Assembly (NCBI GenBank): GCA_903813345.2
Contig: CAIIXF020000003.1
Location: forward strand, 24,505,248 to 24,569,247
Direction: 5' to 3'
Origin: Owenia fusiformis
Lineage: Eukaryota > Annelida > Polychaeta > Sabellida > Oweniidae
Length of the DNA stretch: 64,000 nt
Shown: positions 23,801 through 34,425 of the stretch, piece by piece
Position numbering within the stretch: position 1 is the stretch's first letter
Layout: every line of letters starts with the position of its first letter
Translations under genes and position numbers: made by a program
The notes under the pieces: generated by a model
Told to the model about the DNA's origin: nothing
Database searches by the model: none
The model's input: only the letters and a program-made list of their open reading frames with translations

Positions 23801-25860
23801 TGGACAAGCAACACCTACATATCCAGGGATATGTTATCCTGTGGGGTTAGATAAATGAAATTGTAAAATGCTATTACATTATTGTTATATATAAGTCAAC
23901 TTAAGGCAATAAGCCTCGATTACTCACAAGTCGAGTGCTTAAATATATTAAAGGGATGCAATATAAACCTGACAAGTTGTAGACGTGATCTGTCTGAATA
24001 AATTAAAGTTAATTGTGTTTTAGTGTTCCCAGTGTATATGTTGTTGGGACTCACATTTATACTTATACTATTGAATCAAATCAGGGTTTAAAGGATGTGA
24101 TTAGTTCAACTTTTGCATGGATAAATAACATTATACTTAGATTAATAACATACTTATAAGATTATTACTTATTATTCATAAGATTAAAGAATTGTCTCTC
24201 ATTTAAGTTTATATGAAGTTGAGTTCTTGTGAAGGTCACCTGCATTGTATCAGTTTAATAAATGCAACAATGAATAAAATAGAATTGTAGTATCCTTGAA
24301 AACGATCTTATCTAAGGTAATTCCCTGTTCTAATCATATCTATGTTATACAAGAGGCTGTATCTCAAAGGTGATTAGTTAATGTTTATTATTAATCATGG
24401 CAATGAATGCTTTAATGACATCCTCTGATCACTTGTATGTAATATACTATATTTTAATTATCACGATTTAGTCATGATGGTTGCGTCATATTAGATTTAT
24501 GGTTAATTTTGGTTCAATACATATCAGTTATTACAATAATCTCTTTGCCGAGAAAAACTTTCAGTGTTTGTAGGTGTTCTCTTCAAAGAGGGTGATTTAT
24601 ACAGAAGTCAATAAAGTATGTGGAAAGGAAGGTTGTTCACCAGAAACAGGTGTTCACTAGAGAAAGGTGTTCACTTTGACAGATTTTAATGTAGTAGTAC
24701 AAATCACGAAGGATATAATTAGAAGAATAAAATGATTTACTCAGATCATGGATTGAATGGTTTGTCATGGTTCCAAATTAATCATGATGCAAACGAAGGG
24801 GACGAAGGGGTTTGCCTTCATACCTCCTCCCTCAACATTCAGGATGAACAAAACTATCCACCTACTTATAAAGTTTATATTTTTCAAATGGTCCTTTCTA
24901 GGAGATATATTGGTCAGTTTTCTGTATGATTTGCAATGCTTTTTCTTTTCCTTTCTGTGTTTTGTAATGTTTAATATGCTTGTTTTATACCATTTTGGCA
25001 TTTATGCGCTTGCTTACCGACAAATACAGTGTAATGATTTAATATATCTTGGTCTGTTGTTGAATTCTATATATATATAATAGGATTTCTTCTCTGAATC
25101 AAAAACCAATTTAATTAACATCCTGAGGGAAGTATAGATTAACCGAGGCCCCAAGGAAGATATACAGCGGGAGGTATATATATATATCCTGTTCCTCCTA
25201 GATATCAATTCTATATCCCGCTGAAACCTTACTTGTGATAGAAATTAAAAAGATTATCCTTTTCGAGATTTAGTATATTTGGATTATCCCAAGGGGAGTA
25301 TAATGTATCTGCCCAAAAGCCAAAGGTGACCCAGATGATGTGAACCGTATAATATTCTATTATGTCCCACCTCTAAAACTTGTTTACAGATTCAGCTAGA
25401 TATTAACCCAGATATGTTAACTGGCATTTATTTACCACACGTAAGTTCTACTAATATAAGAGGAATGCCGTATCATTTTAAAGTCATAAATATCAGGCAA
25501 ATGGGTTGTAGATAAACTGTAAACTATTACATTCAAATAAATTGTTGATGGCAAAAGAGGAATTGCTTAATGCTAGACAAATCAAGTATAATGAAATTAG
25601 GGTGCATTAGGCGATGCCCATTTAGCTCAAGTCAATTGTAAAGTATTGCTACATGAAGAAAAGATCATTTAATGTTGAGGTAATAACATTGTTATTGGAC
25701 TGATAAAAATGCACTTTTACCTCAAGAGCAGTATACATCCACAGATAGAACGTTGTACTTTCGGACATGTATTAGTGACACAATCAATGAGAAAAATGTT
25801 GATGTGCTTTGAAATGAAAAAAATATGAAAAGGAAAAAACACAAAGGAGCGTGAGTTGTT
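20842..25860. other. Long AT-rich stretch with almost no recognisable content
   Basis: No coding exon, RNA gene or dispersed repeat is supported. A weak similarity (GAAAGGTGTTCACTTTGACA, about 24595-24700) pairs with 63795-63903. Open frames such as 22363-22611 and 24732-25080 have no motif. A short TA run lies at 25069-25079. Confidence 0.4.
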
Positions 25861-25959
25861 ATAACAGGAAAGTTAATCATTAATACACACCTTATTGGAT
25901 TGTTTTGGTTTATATCACAAGCCAATGAGGTGTGTATTAATGATTAACTTTCCTGTTAT
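25861..25959. repeat. Hairpin with perfect 32-bp arms
   Basis: 25861-25892 (ATAACAGGAAAGTTAATCAT onward) is the exact reverse complement of 25928-25959. The stem extends inward about 8 bp with two mismatches, leaving a loop of about 17-20 nt. No similarity to the other inverted-repeat elements here. Confidence 0.9.
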
Positions 25960-26920
25960 CGCAAAATATGCTTTGAACTATACCATTAGATTACTATGGG
26001 AAATTCCTCTGAGAAAATTCTTGGGATTAAGGAAGGAGTACCATTTACACAATTTGAGAAATTATTGGCAAACATGAAACCTATTTAAAACAGCATTAAT
26101 ATTATTCAAAAGCGATCGTAATAATGATTCCCAGACCTCTAAAGTCTGAAAAATAACAATACCTTGAAAATGAGAAATATTTTTGAGGATTATATGGTGC
26201 AATCTTATAGTCAATAAAATGTTTTAATTTTTATTGATGTTTTTTAGATGAAAAACACAAGCCAAATTCATGAAAAAGCTCCCCAGATTTATTCTACAAA
26301 CAACTCCTGTTCCTTTCAAATCAATCCCCAATATGTGACATCATCTCAAAGAACTTATCCTTAACTCTGTATCTACAAACTTAGCATGAAAGCCATAGCA
26401 GCCTCTTGCATCCCAAGACCAGTTCCAGTTACATGTGTATAAAAATAGATTTACTTTGAAAGAAAGAAGAGAAGCATTTTTGATGATATGATAGTCATTA
26501 GTGTAATTTCATCTCAATTCTTGGGTTGTACAAAAATATTGAATTGAATGTTATGATTACAAAATGTGCTAATCATTAATCATCATGGAGCAATATGTTT
26601 GAGCAACTTATAGATGTATTATTGAAGACAGCCAATACAATGTCTCTGCTTTCCAACATCCTTTCAATCATTTAACCTATTAACAAAGAGGATTTAAGAT
26701 TATTGCCTGTATTAGGTAGTATCTACAGGAACAATCAAACTGTCACTTGCATATTTATTATAGCTTCAATATATAGCTCTTGATTCTTCTATGTTAAACA
26801 AATATTATTGCATGGCGCCAAATGGATGCTCAGACATTTAGATTAGAGAGGGCAAGTGTGAATATGCCTCAGATGTCAGCTTGCTTCTGTATGATCTGTT
26901 ATAATGTAATGTTCCTTTTT
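25960..26920. other. AT-rich DNA, nothing recognised
   Basis: No feature that I can support. Confidence 0.35.
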
Positions 26921-26921
26921 T

Positions 26922-29455
26922 ATGTCACCACCAAAAGTGGTGACATATTGTTATGGTCTCCGTTTTTTTTCGACGGCGTCCGGCGGTTGGTGGTTGGCGG
27001 TTGGCGTCCGGCGTCTGTAACAATTTCTTACAACTTCCTATAACTTAACAAATACTGTTAAGACTGACTTCAATTTTTTTCTAAATCATCTACATGTTCT
27101 CAGAAGTTCAAATCTGACTTTAGATTTGACATTTGACCTTCAATGACCTTCTCAAGGTCAAAAAGGTCTTTTTTCAACTTGCTTCACATTGACTAAATTT
27201 TTTTTCAAAATCATCTACATGTTCTCAGAAATTCAAATCTGACTTTAGATTTGACATTTGACCTTCAAATCTGACTTTAGATTTGACATTTGACCTTCAA
27301 TGACCTTCTCAAGGTCAAAAAAGGTAAAAAAGGTCTGTTTTCAACTTGCTTCGAATTGACTAAATTTTTTTTTCAAAATCATCTACGTGTTCTCAGAAAT
27401 TCAAATCTGACTTAAGATTTGACTTAAGATTTGACATTTGACCTTCAATGACCTTGTCAAGGTCAAAAAAGGTCAAAAAGGTCTGTTTTCAACTTGCTTC
27501 AAATTGACTAAAAAAAAAATTTTCAAAATCATCTATGTGTTCTCAGAAATTCAAATCTGACTTTAGATTTGACTTAAGATTTGACATTTGACCTTCAATG
27601 ACCTTCTCAAAGTCAAAAAAGGTCAAAAAGGTCTTTTTTCAACTTGCTTCAATTTGACTAAATTTTTTTTTCAAAATCATCTACATGTTCTCAGAAATTC
27701 AAATTTGACTTTAGATTTGACATTTGACCTTCAGTGACCTTCTCAAGGTCAAAAAAGGTCAAAAAGGTCTGTTTTCAACTTGCTTCAAATTGACTAATTT
27801 TTTTTTCAAAATCATCTACGTGTTCTCAGAAATTCAAATCTGACTTTAGATTTGACTTAAGATTTGACATTTGACCTTCAATGACCTTCTCAAAGTCAAA
27901 AAAGGTCAAAAAGGTCTTTTTTCAACTTGCTTCAAATTGACTAAATTTTTTTTTCAAAATCATCTTCATGTTCTCAGAAATTCAAATCTGACTTTAGATT
28001 TGACATTTGACCTTCAATGACCTTCTCAATGTCAAAAAAGGTCAAAAAGGTATTTTTTCATCTTGCTTCAAATTTACTAAATTTTTTTTCAAAATCATCT
28101 ACATGTTCTCAGAAATTCAAATATGACTTTAGATTTGACATTTGACCTTTAATGACCTTCTCAAGGTCAAAAAAGGTCTGTTTTCAACTTGCTTCAAATT
28201 GACTAAAAAAAATTTCAAAATCATCTACGTGTTCTCAGAAATTCAAATCTGACTTTAGATTTGACTTAAGATTTGACATTTGACCTTCAATGACCTTCTC
28301 AGAGTCAAAAAAGGTCAAAAAGGTATTTTTTCATCTTGCTTCAAATTTACTAATTTTTTTTTCAAAATCATCTACATGTTCTCAGAAATTCAAATATGAC
28401 TTTAGATTTGACATTTGACCTTCAATGACCTTCTCAATGTCAAAAAAGGTCAAAAAGGTATTTTTTCATCTTGCTTCAAATTTACTAATTTTTTTTTCAA
28501 AATCATCTACATGTTCTCAGAAATTCAAATATGACTTTAGATTTGACATTTGACCTTCAATGACCTTCTCAAGGTCAAAAAAGGTCAAAAAGGTCTTTTT
28601 TCAACTTGCTTCAAATTGACTAATTTTTTTTTTCAAAATCATCAACATGTTCTCAGAAATTCAAATCTGACTTTAGATTTGACATTTGACCTTGAATGAC
28701 CTTCTCAAGGTCAAAAAAGGTCAAAAAGGTCTGTTTTCAACTTGCTTCAAATTGACTAAAAAAAAATTCAAAATCATCTACGTGTTCTCAGAAATTCAAA
28801 TCTGACTTTAGATTTGACTTAAGATTTGACATTTGACCTTCAATGACCTTCTCAAAGTCAAAAAAGGTCATAAAGGTCTTTTTTAAACTTGCTTCAAATT
28901 GACTAAATTTTTTTTTCAAAATCATCTACATGTTCTCAGAAATTTAAATCTGACCTTAGATTTGACATTTGACCTTCAATGACCTTCTCAATGTCAAAAA
29001 AGGTCAAAAGGGTATTTTTTCATCTTGCTTCAAATTGACTAAAATTTTTTTCAAAATCATCTACATGTTCTCAGAAATTCAAATATGACTTTAGATTTGA
29101 CTTTAGATTTGACATTTGACCTTCAATGACCTTCTCAAGGTCTAAAAAGGTCAAAAAGGTCTTTTTTCAACTTGCTTCAAATTGACTAATTTTTTTTCAA
29201 AATCATCTACATGTTCTAAGAAATTCAAATCTGACTTTAGATTTGACATTTGACCTTTAATGACCTTCTCAAGGTCAAAAAAGGTCAAAAAGGTCTGTTT
29301 TCAACTTGCTTCAAATTGACCAAATTTTTTTTTCAAAATTATCTACATCTTTTCAGAAGTTCAAATTTGACTTTACAAGTTCTCAGAAATTCAAATCTGA
29401 CTTAATATTGTGAGCAACTAGGTGGTGACATTTTGTCATGTTAATGCCTTGTATT
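26922..29455. mobile_element. GTGGTGACAT element, expanded to 2.5 kb by an internal satellite
   Basis: The left end is a near-perfect hairpin, ATGTCACCAC-CAAAA-GTGGTGACAT (26922-26946), followed by ATTGTTATGGTCTCCG, a GGCGTCCGGCGG-rich tract and GTCTGTAACAA. The right end (about 29417-29455) is GGTGGTGACATTTTGTCATG. Other family members here have the same two ends about 100 bp apart. Termini with short inverted motifs and a tandem core resemble Helentron-associated (pearl-type) elements described from bivalves; that assignment is inference. Confidence 0.65.
27040..29400. repeat. Satellite array, about 16 units of 130-160 bp, rich in AGGTCA half-sites
   Basis: Each unit reads in order: CTTGCTTCAAATTGACTAA, a T-run, CAAAATCATCTACATGTTC, TCAGAAATTCAAATCTGAC, TTTAGATTTGACATTTGACC, TTCAATGACCTTCTCAAGG, TCAAAAAAGGTCAAAAAGGT. 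Length varies through extra GATTTGACTTAA segments and the T-run. TTCTCAGAA recurs about every 130-160 bp from 27100 to 29380. Units are very similar, so the array is young or homogenised. Every unit holds two TGACCT and two AGGTCA hexamers. Confidence 0.95.
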
Positions 29456-29840
29456 ACTGTGTTCTAAATGCTTTTTTCTTCAACTTATCTGACACAGGTA
29501 CATAAATACTTGGCTCTAGGAGTGAGTGACTTCAAAAGTATTTACAAACATTTGCTTTAAGAAATAAAATTGATTTTATACTTTTTATTATTGTTTCGTA
29601 ATTTCTACAATTGTATCATACAATATGCATCAATATTTTTTTTATCTCTTAATAATAACACGATTCTTCATTCTTTGAAGCACTGTAATGGGATTCTTAA
29701 AGTTTATTGAATCATCAATTATTGGTGATCTCCACAAATGTATCTTAAATTACATTAATAAACAACTTTGCTGTATACAATAAAATTCCATATTATGTTT
29801 GCCATAGGTAATCTTAATAAAAAACAATAAATAACAACAG

Positions 29841-29885
29841 TCTGTCCCTAAAATAACTGAAATACAAGTGGATGGATTTTCTTCA
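29841..29885. repeat. Fragment of the CCGTCC-type repeat
   Basis: CTGTCCCTAAAATAACTGAA and ATACAAGTGGATGGATTTT match the segment after the microsatellite in that family. Confidence 0.5.
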
Positions 29886-29899
29886 TTTTTGCCTCAGAA

Positions 29900-30510
29900 A
29901 ATTTAAAATGGCCATCTTAATTGGAAATTCACTATGATTAAAAGATATTTTCACCCATTTAAGAATTTTGCCATTAATGTTCTTCCCTGGCCATTTGTCA
30001 GATTTACTAGCATTTATGTCTGCAATCTTGCATCCCGTACCGCTAGCAGCTCTCGTAGGGGTTGCGCTCACCAATTTGTTCCATCCCTGATGTAGATCTC
30101 AAGCATGGATTCTGAGTATTTCTATAAAGTGTTGGCTTTCTGAATTAAGCATAGCCTCCACCCACATATTCCAGCGTGCTTCAGAGAATCCTTTGGCATT
30201 TTTACCCATCTTTTCACATGGAATTTGTGATGCCATTAGCGAGAGGCTGCATTGTGGTCCTCAAACATGTCAGCTTGCGTGTATGCTACATACTGTGTGA
30301 CTGAGTGGAAAATAAGACCATTCTTGGAAAGACTACAAGGGTAGTTTCTTCCCAATAATGACCTTGCACTATTGAAAAGTGTTAAACTATGTTGGCCACT
30401 TTTTGTTGCGAAGCTGCAAATCCAATCTTTTCGAGCAATCATTGGAGGTCATCAACACAATATTTTTGGCCATCTATTAGAAGAGTATCTGCTATCAAAG
30501 AGGCCCTCAT
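29900..30510 (-). pseudogene. Broken NADAR-domain (YbiA-like) gene
   Basis: Minus-strand reading in shifting frames gives LLIDGQKYCVDDL (about 30500-30460), then NYPCSLSKNGLIFHSVTQYV and QADMFEDHNAAS (30442-30236), then, after a segment without recognisable frame, ATPTRAASGTGCKIADI and WPGKNINGKILKWVK (30074-29950). This is the domain order of NADAR: YPC-x-G-x-F-x-S-x-E/Q-x-Y near the start and GTG, then WxGxNxxGKIL at the end. NADAR proteins such as E. coli YbiA hydrolyse N-glycosidic bonds of ADP-ribose-related or riboflavin-pathway compounds. The Glu usual after 'SV' is Thr here (SVTQY). Several stops and frame changes make it dead. The upstream LIDGQKYxVDDL block is one I associate with NADAR fusions in marine-invertebrate mobile elements, so it may be a transposon gene rather than a host gene. 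Confidence 0.55.
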
Positions 30511-31136
30511 GTTCGTTTGTCTTTATAACTTGTACCTTTGATACTCCTAAATGGTCACCCAAAGCTTAAATTTGTGGAAATTCTGATATGTCTCCAATGT
30601 CTGTATTTTATTATCTGCAAATCAAGGCTAGACTAGATGGTGGTAAATATTATATTGTGACATACACAGATTAATGCAAATGATTTTGTTTGTGGAGCTT
30701 TATTACTCTGTGGAATTGCCATTTTCTAGTTATATTGCTTTCTAGAATAGTGGTCTGTCAAAATACTGTGATGAAAATTGATTTTTGTGTTTTCGTTTCA
30801 CCATTACCGGTTTTGATAAGAAATTCTGGAAATAAGGAAGTCAATATAATTATTCTTTCGAAATCGGAAAACGAAGCCATTATACGGGAATTTCAGTGGA
30901 ACTGGTGAGTTTAGGCGAGTGGTGGATCAATTATTGGCATGTAATCTTTCATAGGAACTTTGATTTTTAATTATTTTTGAGTTAATTGATTATGTTTTTA
31001 GCATTTAAGTGACATGATCATCCATGGAAATTTCATATTATCGCCCATTGGGGTAGCTCATCAGCATACTAACCTAGTTTTTTGGCGGAATTAACCAATC
31101 AGATTTATGCAGTCCAAAACGTCCACGCGGGGCATA
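30511..31136. other. AT-rich DNA, nothing recognised
   Basis: No feature that I can support. Confidence 0.35.
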
Positions 31137-31138
31137 TA

Positions 31139-32101
31139 CAGGGTGACCCAAAAAAATGCAACCCTCCATTTCGTCAATATTTTTCTTAAATGGAGGTAAA
31201 TTGCTCTGAGATTTGGCACACAAGAACTTCATTCTATGTGGGATCCTTTGGCAAAGTTTTAATAATCATAGTCTTATATTGATAGAGTTATGGTTGTTTC
31301 AAAATATGCTCCAGATGTCGTCAATTTCGCTGAAAACAAACTTGCAATGTTCAAGGAAAACTGTTCATAACATGTATGCATTCTTCCCCATGGGTATGGC
31401 TCAAATTTTTGCAGTCATTGCTTATTGGAGTTCTGCAATTGCGGTAGGGTTATTTTCATACACATTAACCTTTAAATAACCCCGTATATAGAAGTCAGAG
31501 GCATTGAGATCAAGACTGTGGGATGACCATGGGTCCTCCATCCTAGGAGAGATAATCTTCTCATAGAAATGACTAGTGAGCCAGGCTATGCTATCATTAG
31601 AAGTGTGAGGAGTAGCTCTATCCTTCTAAAACCACTGTTCTTGTCTATTGAAGCCTCTGTGTCACTCTAAAACTGCCTGGGAACGCCAATATTGCGCTGT
31701 GTGTTAACAGTAACAGTGTTGCCATTATCAACCTCAAACCAAAAGGGGCTGATGATTTCATTTTTGGAAATTGGCAGCCCAAGCTGTGCATTTAACAGCA
31801 TGTAGGGGCCTGTGAAGCACTTTATCTGGAATTTGTGATCCCAGAACACATTATTCCTTGAGTCTACATGTTCAGAAAGAAGGGAATGTGACTCATCCGA
31901 AAACCTAACATTGGAAATGGACGACATTTGGAGCATATTTTGGAACGACCATAACTCTATCAATATAAGACAATGATTATTGAAACTTTGCCAGAGGATC
32001 CCACATTGAATGAAGTCCTTGTGTGCCAAATTTCAGAGCAATTAACCTCCATTTAAGAAAAATATTCGAGAAATGGAGGGTTGCATGTAAAAGGAATTTG
32101 A
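31139..32101 (-). mobile_element. Decayed Tc1/mariner-superfamily element with about 185-bp inverted repeats
   Basis: Left end CAGGGTGACCCAAAAAAATG, preceded by TA at 31137-31138. The left 185 bp are matched by the reverse complement of 31905-32085, including CCTCCATTT, GAGATTTGGCACACAAGA and CAAAATATGCTCCAGATGTC. The outermost right bases are diverged, so the right end is approximate. A decayed transposase lies between on the minus strand. Confidence 0.85.
31470..31910 (-). pseudogene. Broken DDE transposase (Tc1/mariner type)
   Basis: The minus strand encodes VRFSDESHSLLSEHV with RNNVFW (first catalytic Asp region), ISPFWFEVDNGNTVTVN, RATPHTSNDSIAWL (second Asp region, here KDRATPHT where QDGATPHT is usual) and HSLDLNASDFYIRGYLK (third acidic residue). 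These are the conserved blocks of IS630/Tc1/mariner transposases. At least two frame changes and a stop separate them, and the N-terminal DNA-binding part is missing. Not functional. Confidence 0.8.
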
Positions 32102-32357
32102 CCAGTTTGTCAAGTTGTTGTGCGACAAATAATTAACGGATTTACAGACTGGAACAACCACGGGGTCGTAAGTAAGAATATTTTGTTGAGTAATTGACGA
32201 AGGATTTTCGATCAAATATCATCACAGTTTGTCTATTTTTTTAGCCTGGACATTTTGAACATTGTTTTAGAGATTCATATCGGATTGTATCTATTACTAT
32301 ATTTGCCGAGATTGTGTGTGTATTTTTATTCAATATTTTTACTCAACATTATATTGT
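32102..32357. other. Spacer, nothing recognised
   Basis: AT-rich link between the mariner element and the following tandem array. Confidence 0.4.
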
Positions 32358-33110
32358 TATTTGGGAGAGTTGCAACCAACTTTGCAACCCCATATTCAAT
32401 TCAAGGATATTTGGGAGAGTTGCACCCAACTTGCAACCCCATATAGGTGCAAGGGATATTTGCACCCATTATAACCACCTGGAGTACATTTTGGAGAGTT
32501 GCAACCAAATTTGCAACCCCATATCGGTGCAAGGGATATTTGCACCCACAATAATCAACGGAAGGACTTTTTGGAAAGTTGCACTCAATCTTGCAACCCC
32601 AGGAGATTTGGGAGAGTTGCACCCAACTTTGCATTCCCATATTGGTGCAAGGAATATTTGCACCCATAATAACCATCTGGAATAGGTGTAAGGGACTTTT
32701 GGGAGAGTTGCACCCAACTTGCAACCCCATATCGGTGCAAGGGATATTTGCATCCATAATAACCACCTGGAATAGGTGTGAAGGACTTTTGGGAGAGTTG
32801 CACCCAACTTGCAACCCCATATCGGTGCAAGGGATATTTGCATCCATAATAACCATCAGGAATAGGTGTGAAGGATATTTGGATATTTAACTTGCAACCC
32901 CATCTCGGTGCAAGGGATATTTGCATCCATAATAACCATCTGGAATAGGTGTGAAGGATATTTGGATATTTAACTTGCAACCCCATCTCGGTGCAAGGGA
33001 TATTTGCATCCATAATAACCATCTGGAATAGGTGTGAAGGACATTTGGGAGAGTTGCACCTAACTTGCAAACCCATATTGGTGCAAGGGGCATTTGTACC
33101 CATGATTGCA
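32358..33110. repeat. Tandem array, about 90-bp units (eight or nine copies)
   Basis: The unit runs TTGGGAGAGTTGCACCCAAC, TTGCAACCCCATATCGGTGC, AAGGGATATTTGCATCCATA, ATAACCACCTGGAATAGGTG. Later copies are shortened (GGATATTTGGATATTTAAC). Long overlapping open frames occur on the minus strand in all frames because the unit lacks stops there; they are not taken as genes. Confidence 0.95.
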
Positions 33111-33372
33111 ACCTGGACATAGGTGCAAGGATAATAAGGACATATAACGGACTTGCACCCTGGTTAAGGAACAGGGGCAAGATGCACCTTGGTTAGGAAC
33201 AAGGGCATATAAAGGACTTGCACCCTGGTTAAGGGACAGGGGCAAGGTGTACCTTGGTAAGGAACAAGGGCACATAAAGGACTTGCACCCTGGTTAAGGA
33301 ACAGGGGCAAGATGCACCTTGGTTAAGGAACAAGGGCATATAGAGGAGTTGTACCCTGGATAGGAACAGGGC
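33111..33372. repeat. Tandem array, about 64-bp units (three to four copies)
   Basis: The unit contains GGACTTGCACCCTGGTTAAG, GGACAGGGGCAAGGTGCACC and TTGGTTAAGGAACAAGGGCA. It directly follows the 90-bp array and shares the words TTGCACC and AAGGG with it, suggesting a common origin. Confidence 0.9.
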
Positions 33373-33482
33373 CACACAGAGACATTGCACCTATGATAAA
33401 GGATATTTGCACCAGGTTGCACCCATGGCGTATATTTGCACCCGGTTGCACCCATAGCGTATATTTGCACCAGGTTGCACAT
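33373..33482. repeat. Tandem array, about 28-bp units (three copies)
   Basis: TTGCACCCGGTTGCACCCAT then (G/A)GCGTATAT, repeated three times. Third and shortest period of the composite array. Confidence 0.9.
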
Positions 33483-34000
33483 TAATAAACTTGATTAGTA
33501 GACAGTTGGGTCCCGTGGCCAGGAGCGCCATTTTATTTCAGGATAGACAACAGAATACAAATAGCTGCATCCCACAATTGCTGAAGAAGACACAAACAAA
33601 GACATCTAATGTTATAGTGATTGTTTAATATGAGTTTATGATTATTTTATGTGGCGACTTTAGAGACATTCAAGTGATATCAACCTTTATCTTTTGCTGG
33701 AACTTATCAAAGTGATATCCTCTTTTGATCTTACTTTCTTATAGTAACTTTAAAGACATTCAAGTGACATCACATGTTTTTCTGCCTCAAGGCATTAGTG
33801 ATTATATAGTTTAGGGTAGTTGGAGTTAGATAATTTTCTATTGTTTCTAAAGCATTGTTTGGCTCATAAAGAGCAAATATATAACTTTACTTTTATTTTG
33901 TACTTGAATGTTCATTGTTGTATTGTAGTGAGTTCCAGAGGGAACTTGTGTAGTGCAAACCCCAGATTGCGTAATACTTTCTTTCCCCTTACATTCCCTT
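33483..34000. other. Spacer with a short internal duplication
   Basis: CTTTAGAGACATTCAAGTGA (33659) and CTTTAAAGACATTCAAGTGA (33749) form a diverged 90-bp direct duplication. Nothing else recognised. Confidence 0.5.
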
Positions 34001-34004
34001 GGAG

Positions 34005-34165
34005 TAACATCTCAGGCGACTGTAGCGAGCGGAGTCAACGCCGCTCCGTATAATCCCGCAATTATGTAACACGCGGAGAGTCCACCTTCCCCGCATTTTC
34101 CCCGCATTCCTGACCCACGGGAAAAACGTTACAATACAAAGTGGCCACCCAGCAAAGTGGCCACC
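34005..34165. other. Isolated CpG-dense, GC-rich patch
   Basis: About a dozen CpG dinucleotides in 130 bp (TAGCGAGCGGAG, AACGCCGCTCCG, AACACGCGGAGA, two CCCCGCATT) in otherwise AT-rich, CpG-poor DNA. A 14-bp direct repeat (CAAAGTGGCCACCC) follows. It could be a promoter-type island or a young repeat piece; no exon could be called. Confidence 0.4.
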
Positions 34166-34244
34166 CTGATCCATATGGTTTGTTATCTGACAGAACATGT
34201 AGTCAGAACAGGTGTAGAAAAGTACTCATTTTCATAAGTCATCT

Positions 34245-34425
34245 GTCTTTTCATCCATGATGTTTATTTATTTATTCATCCCTCTGCCCAGGCAATAACT
34301 CAAATACCTGTTAACAGATTTGGTTTATTTTTTAAGCTGATGCCTTATGGGCTCTGGCTCAAGAGGGTATTGTTAAGATGGCCACTTTATTCCAAAATGA
34401 CTACCATTTCATTAAAAAATGTTGA
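34245..34425. repeat. CCGTCC-type dispersed repeat, fragment
   Basis: GGCAATAACTCAAATACCTG, AAGCTGATGCCTTATGGG and TTGTTAAGATGGCCACTTTA follow the family's order. Confidence 0.7.

Noticed and set aside
32401-33103. Overlapping minus-strand open frames of 124-172 codons
   Set aside because: They are translations of a tandem repeat in several frames at once; the unit simply lacks stops on that strand.
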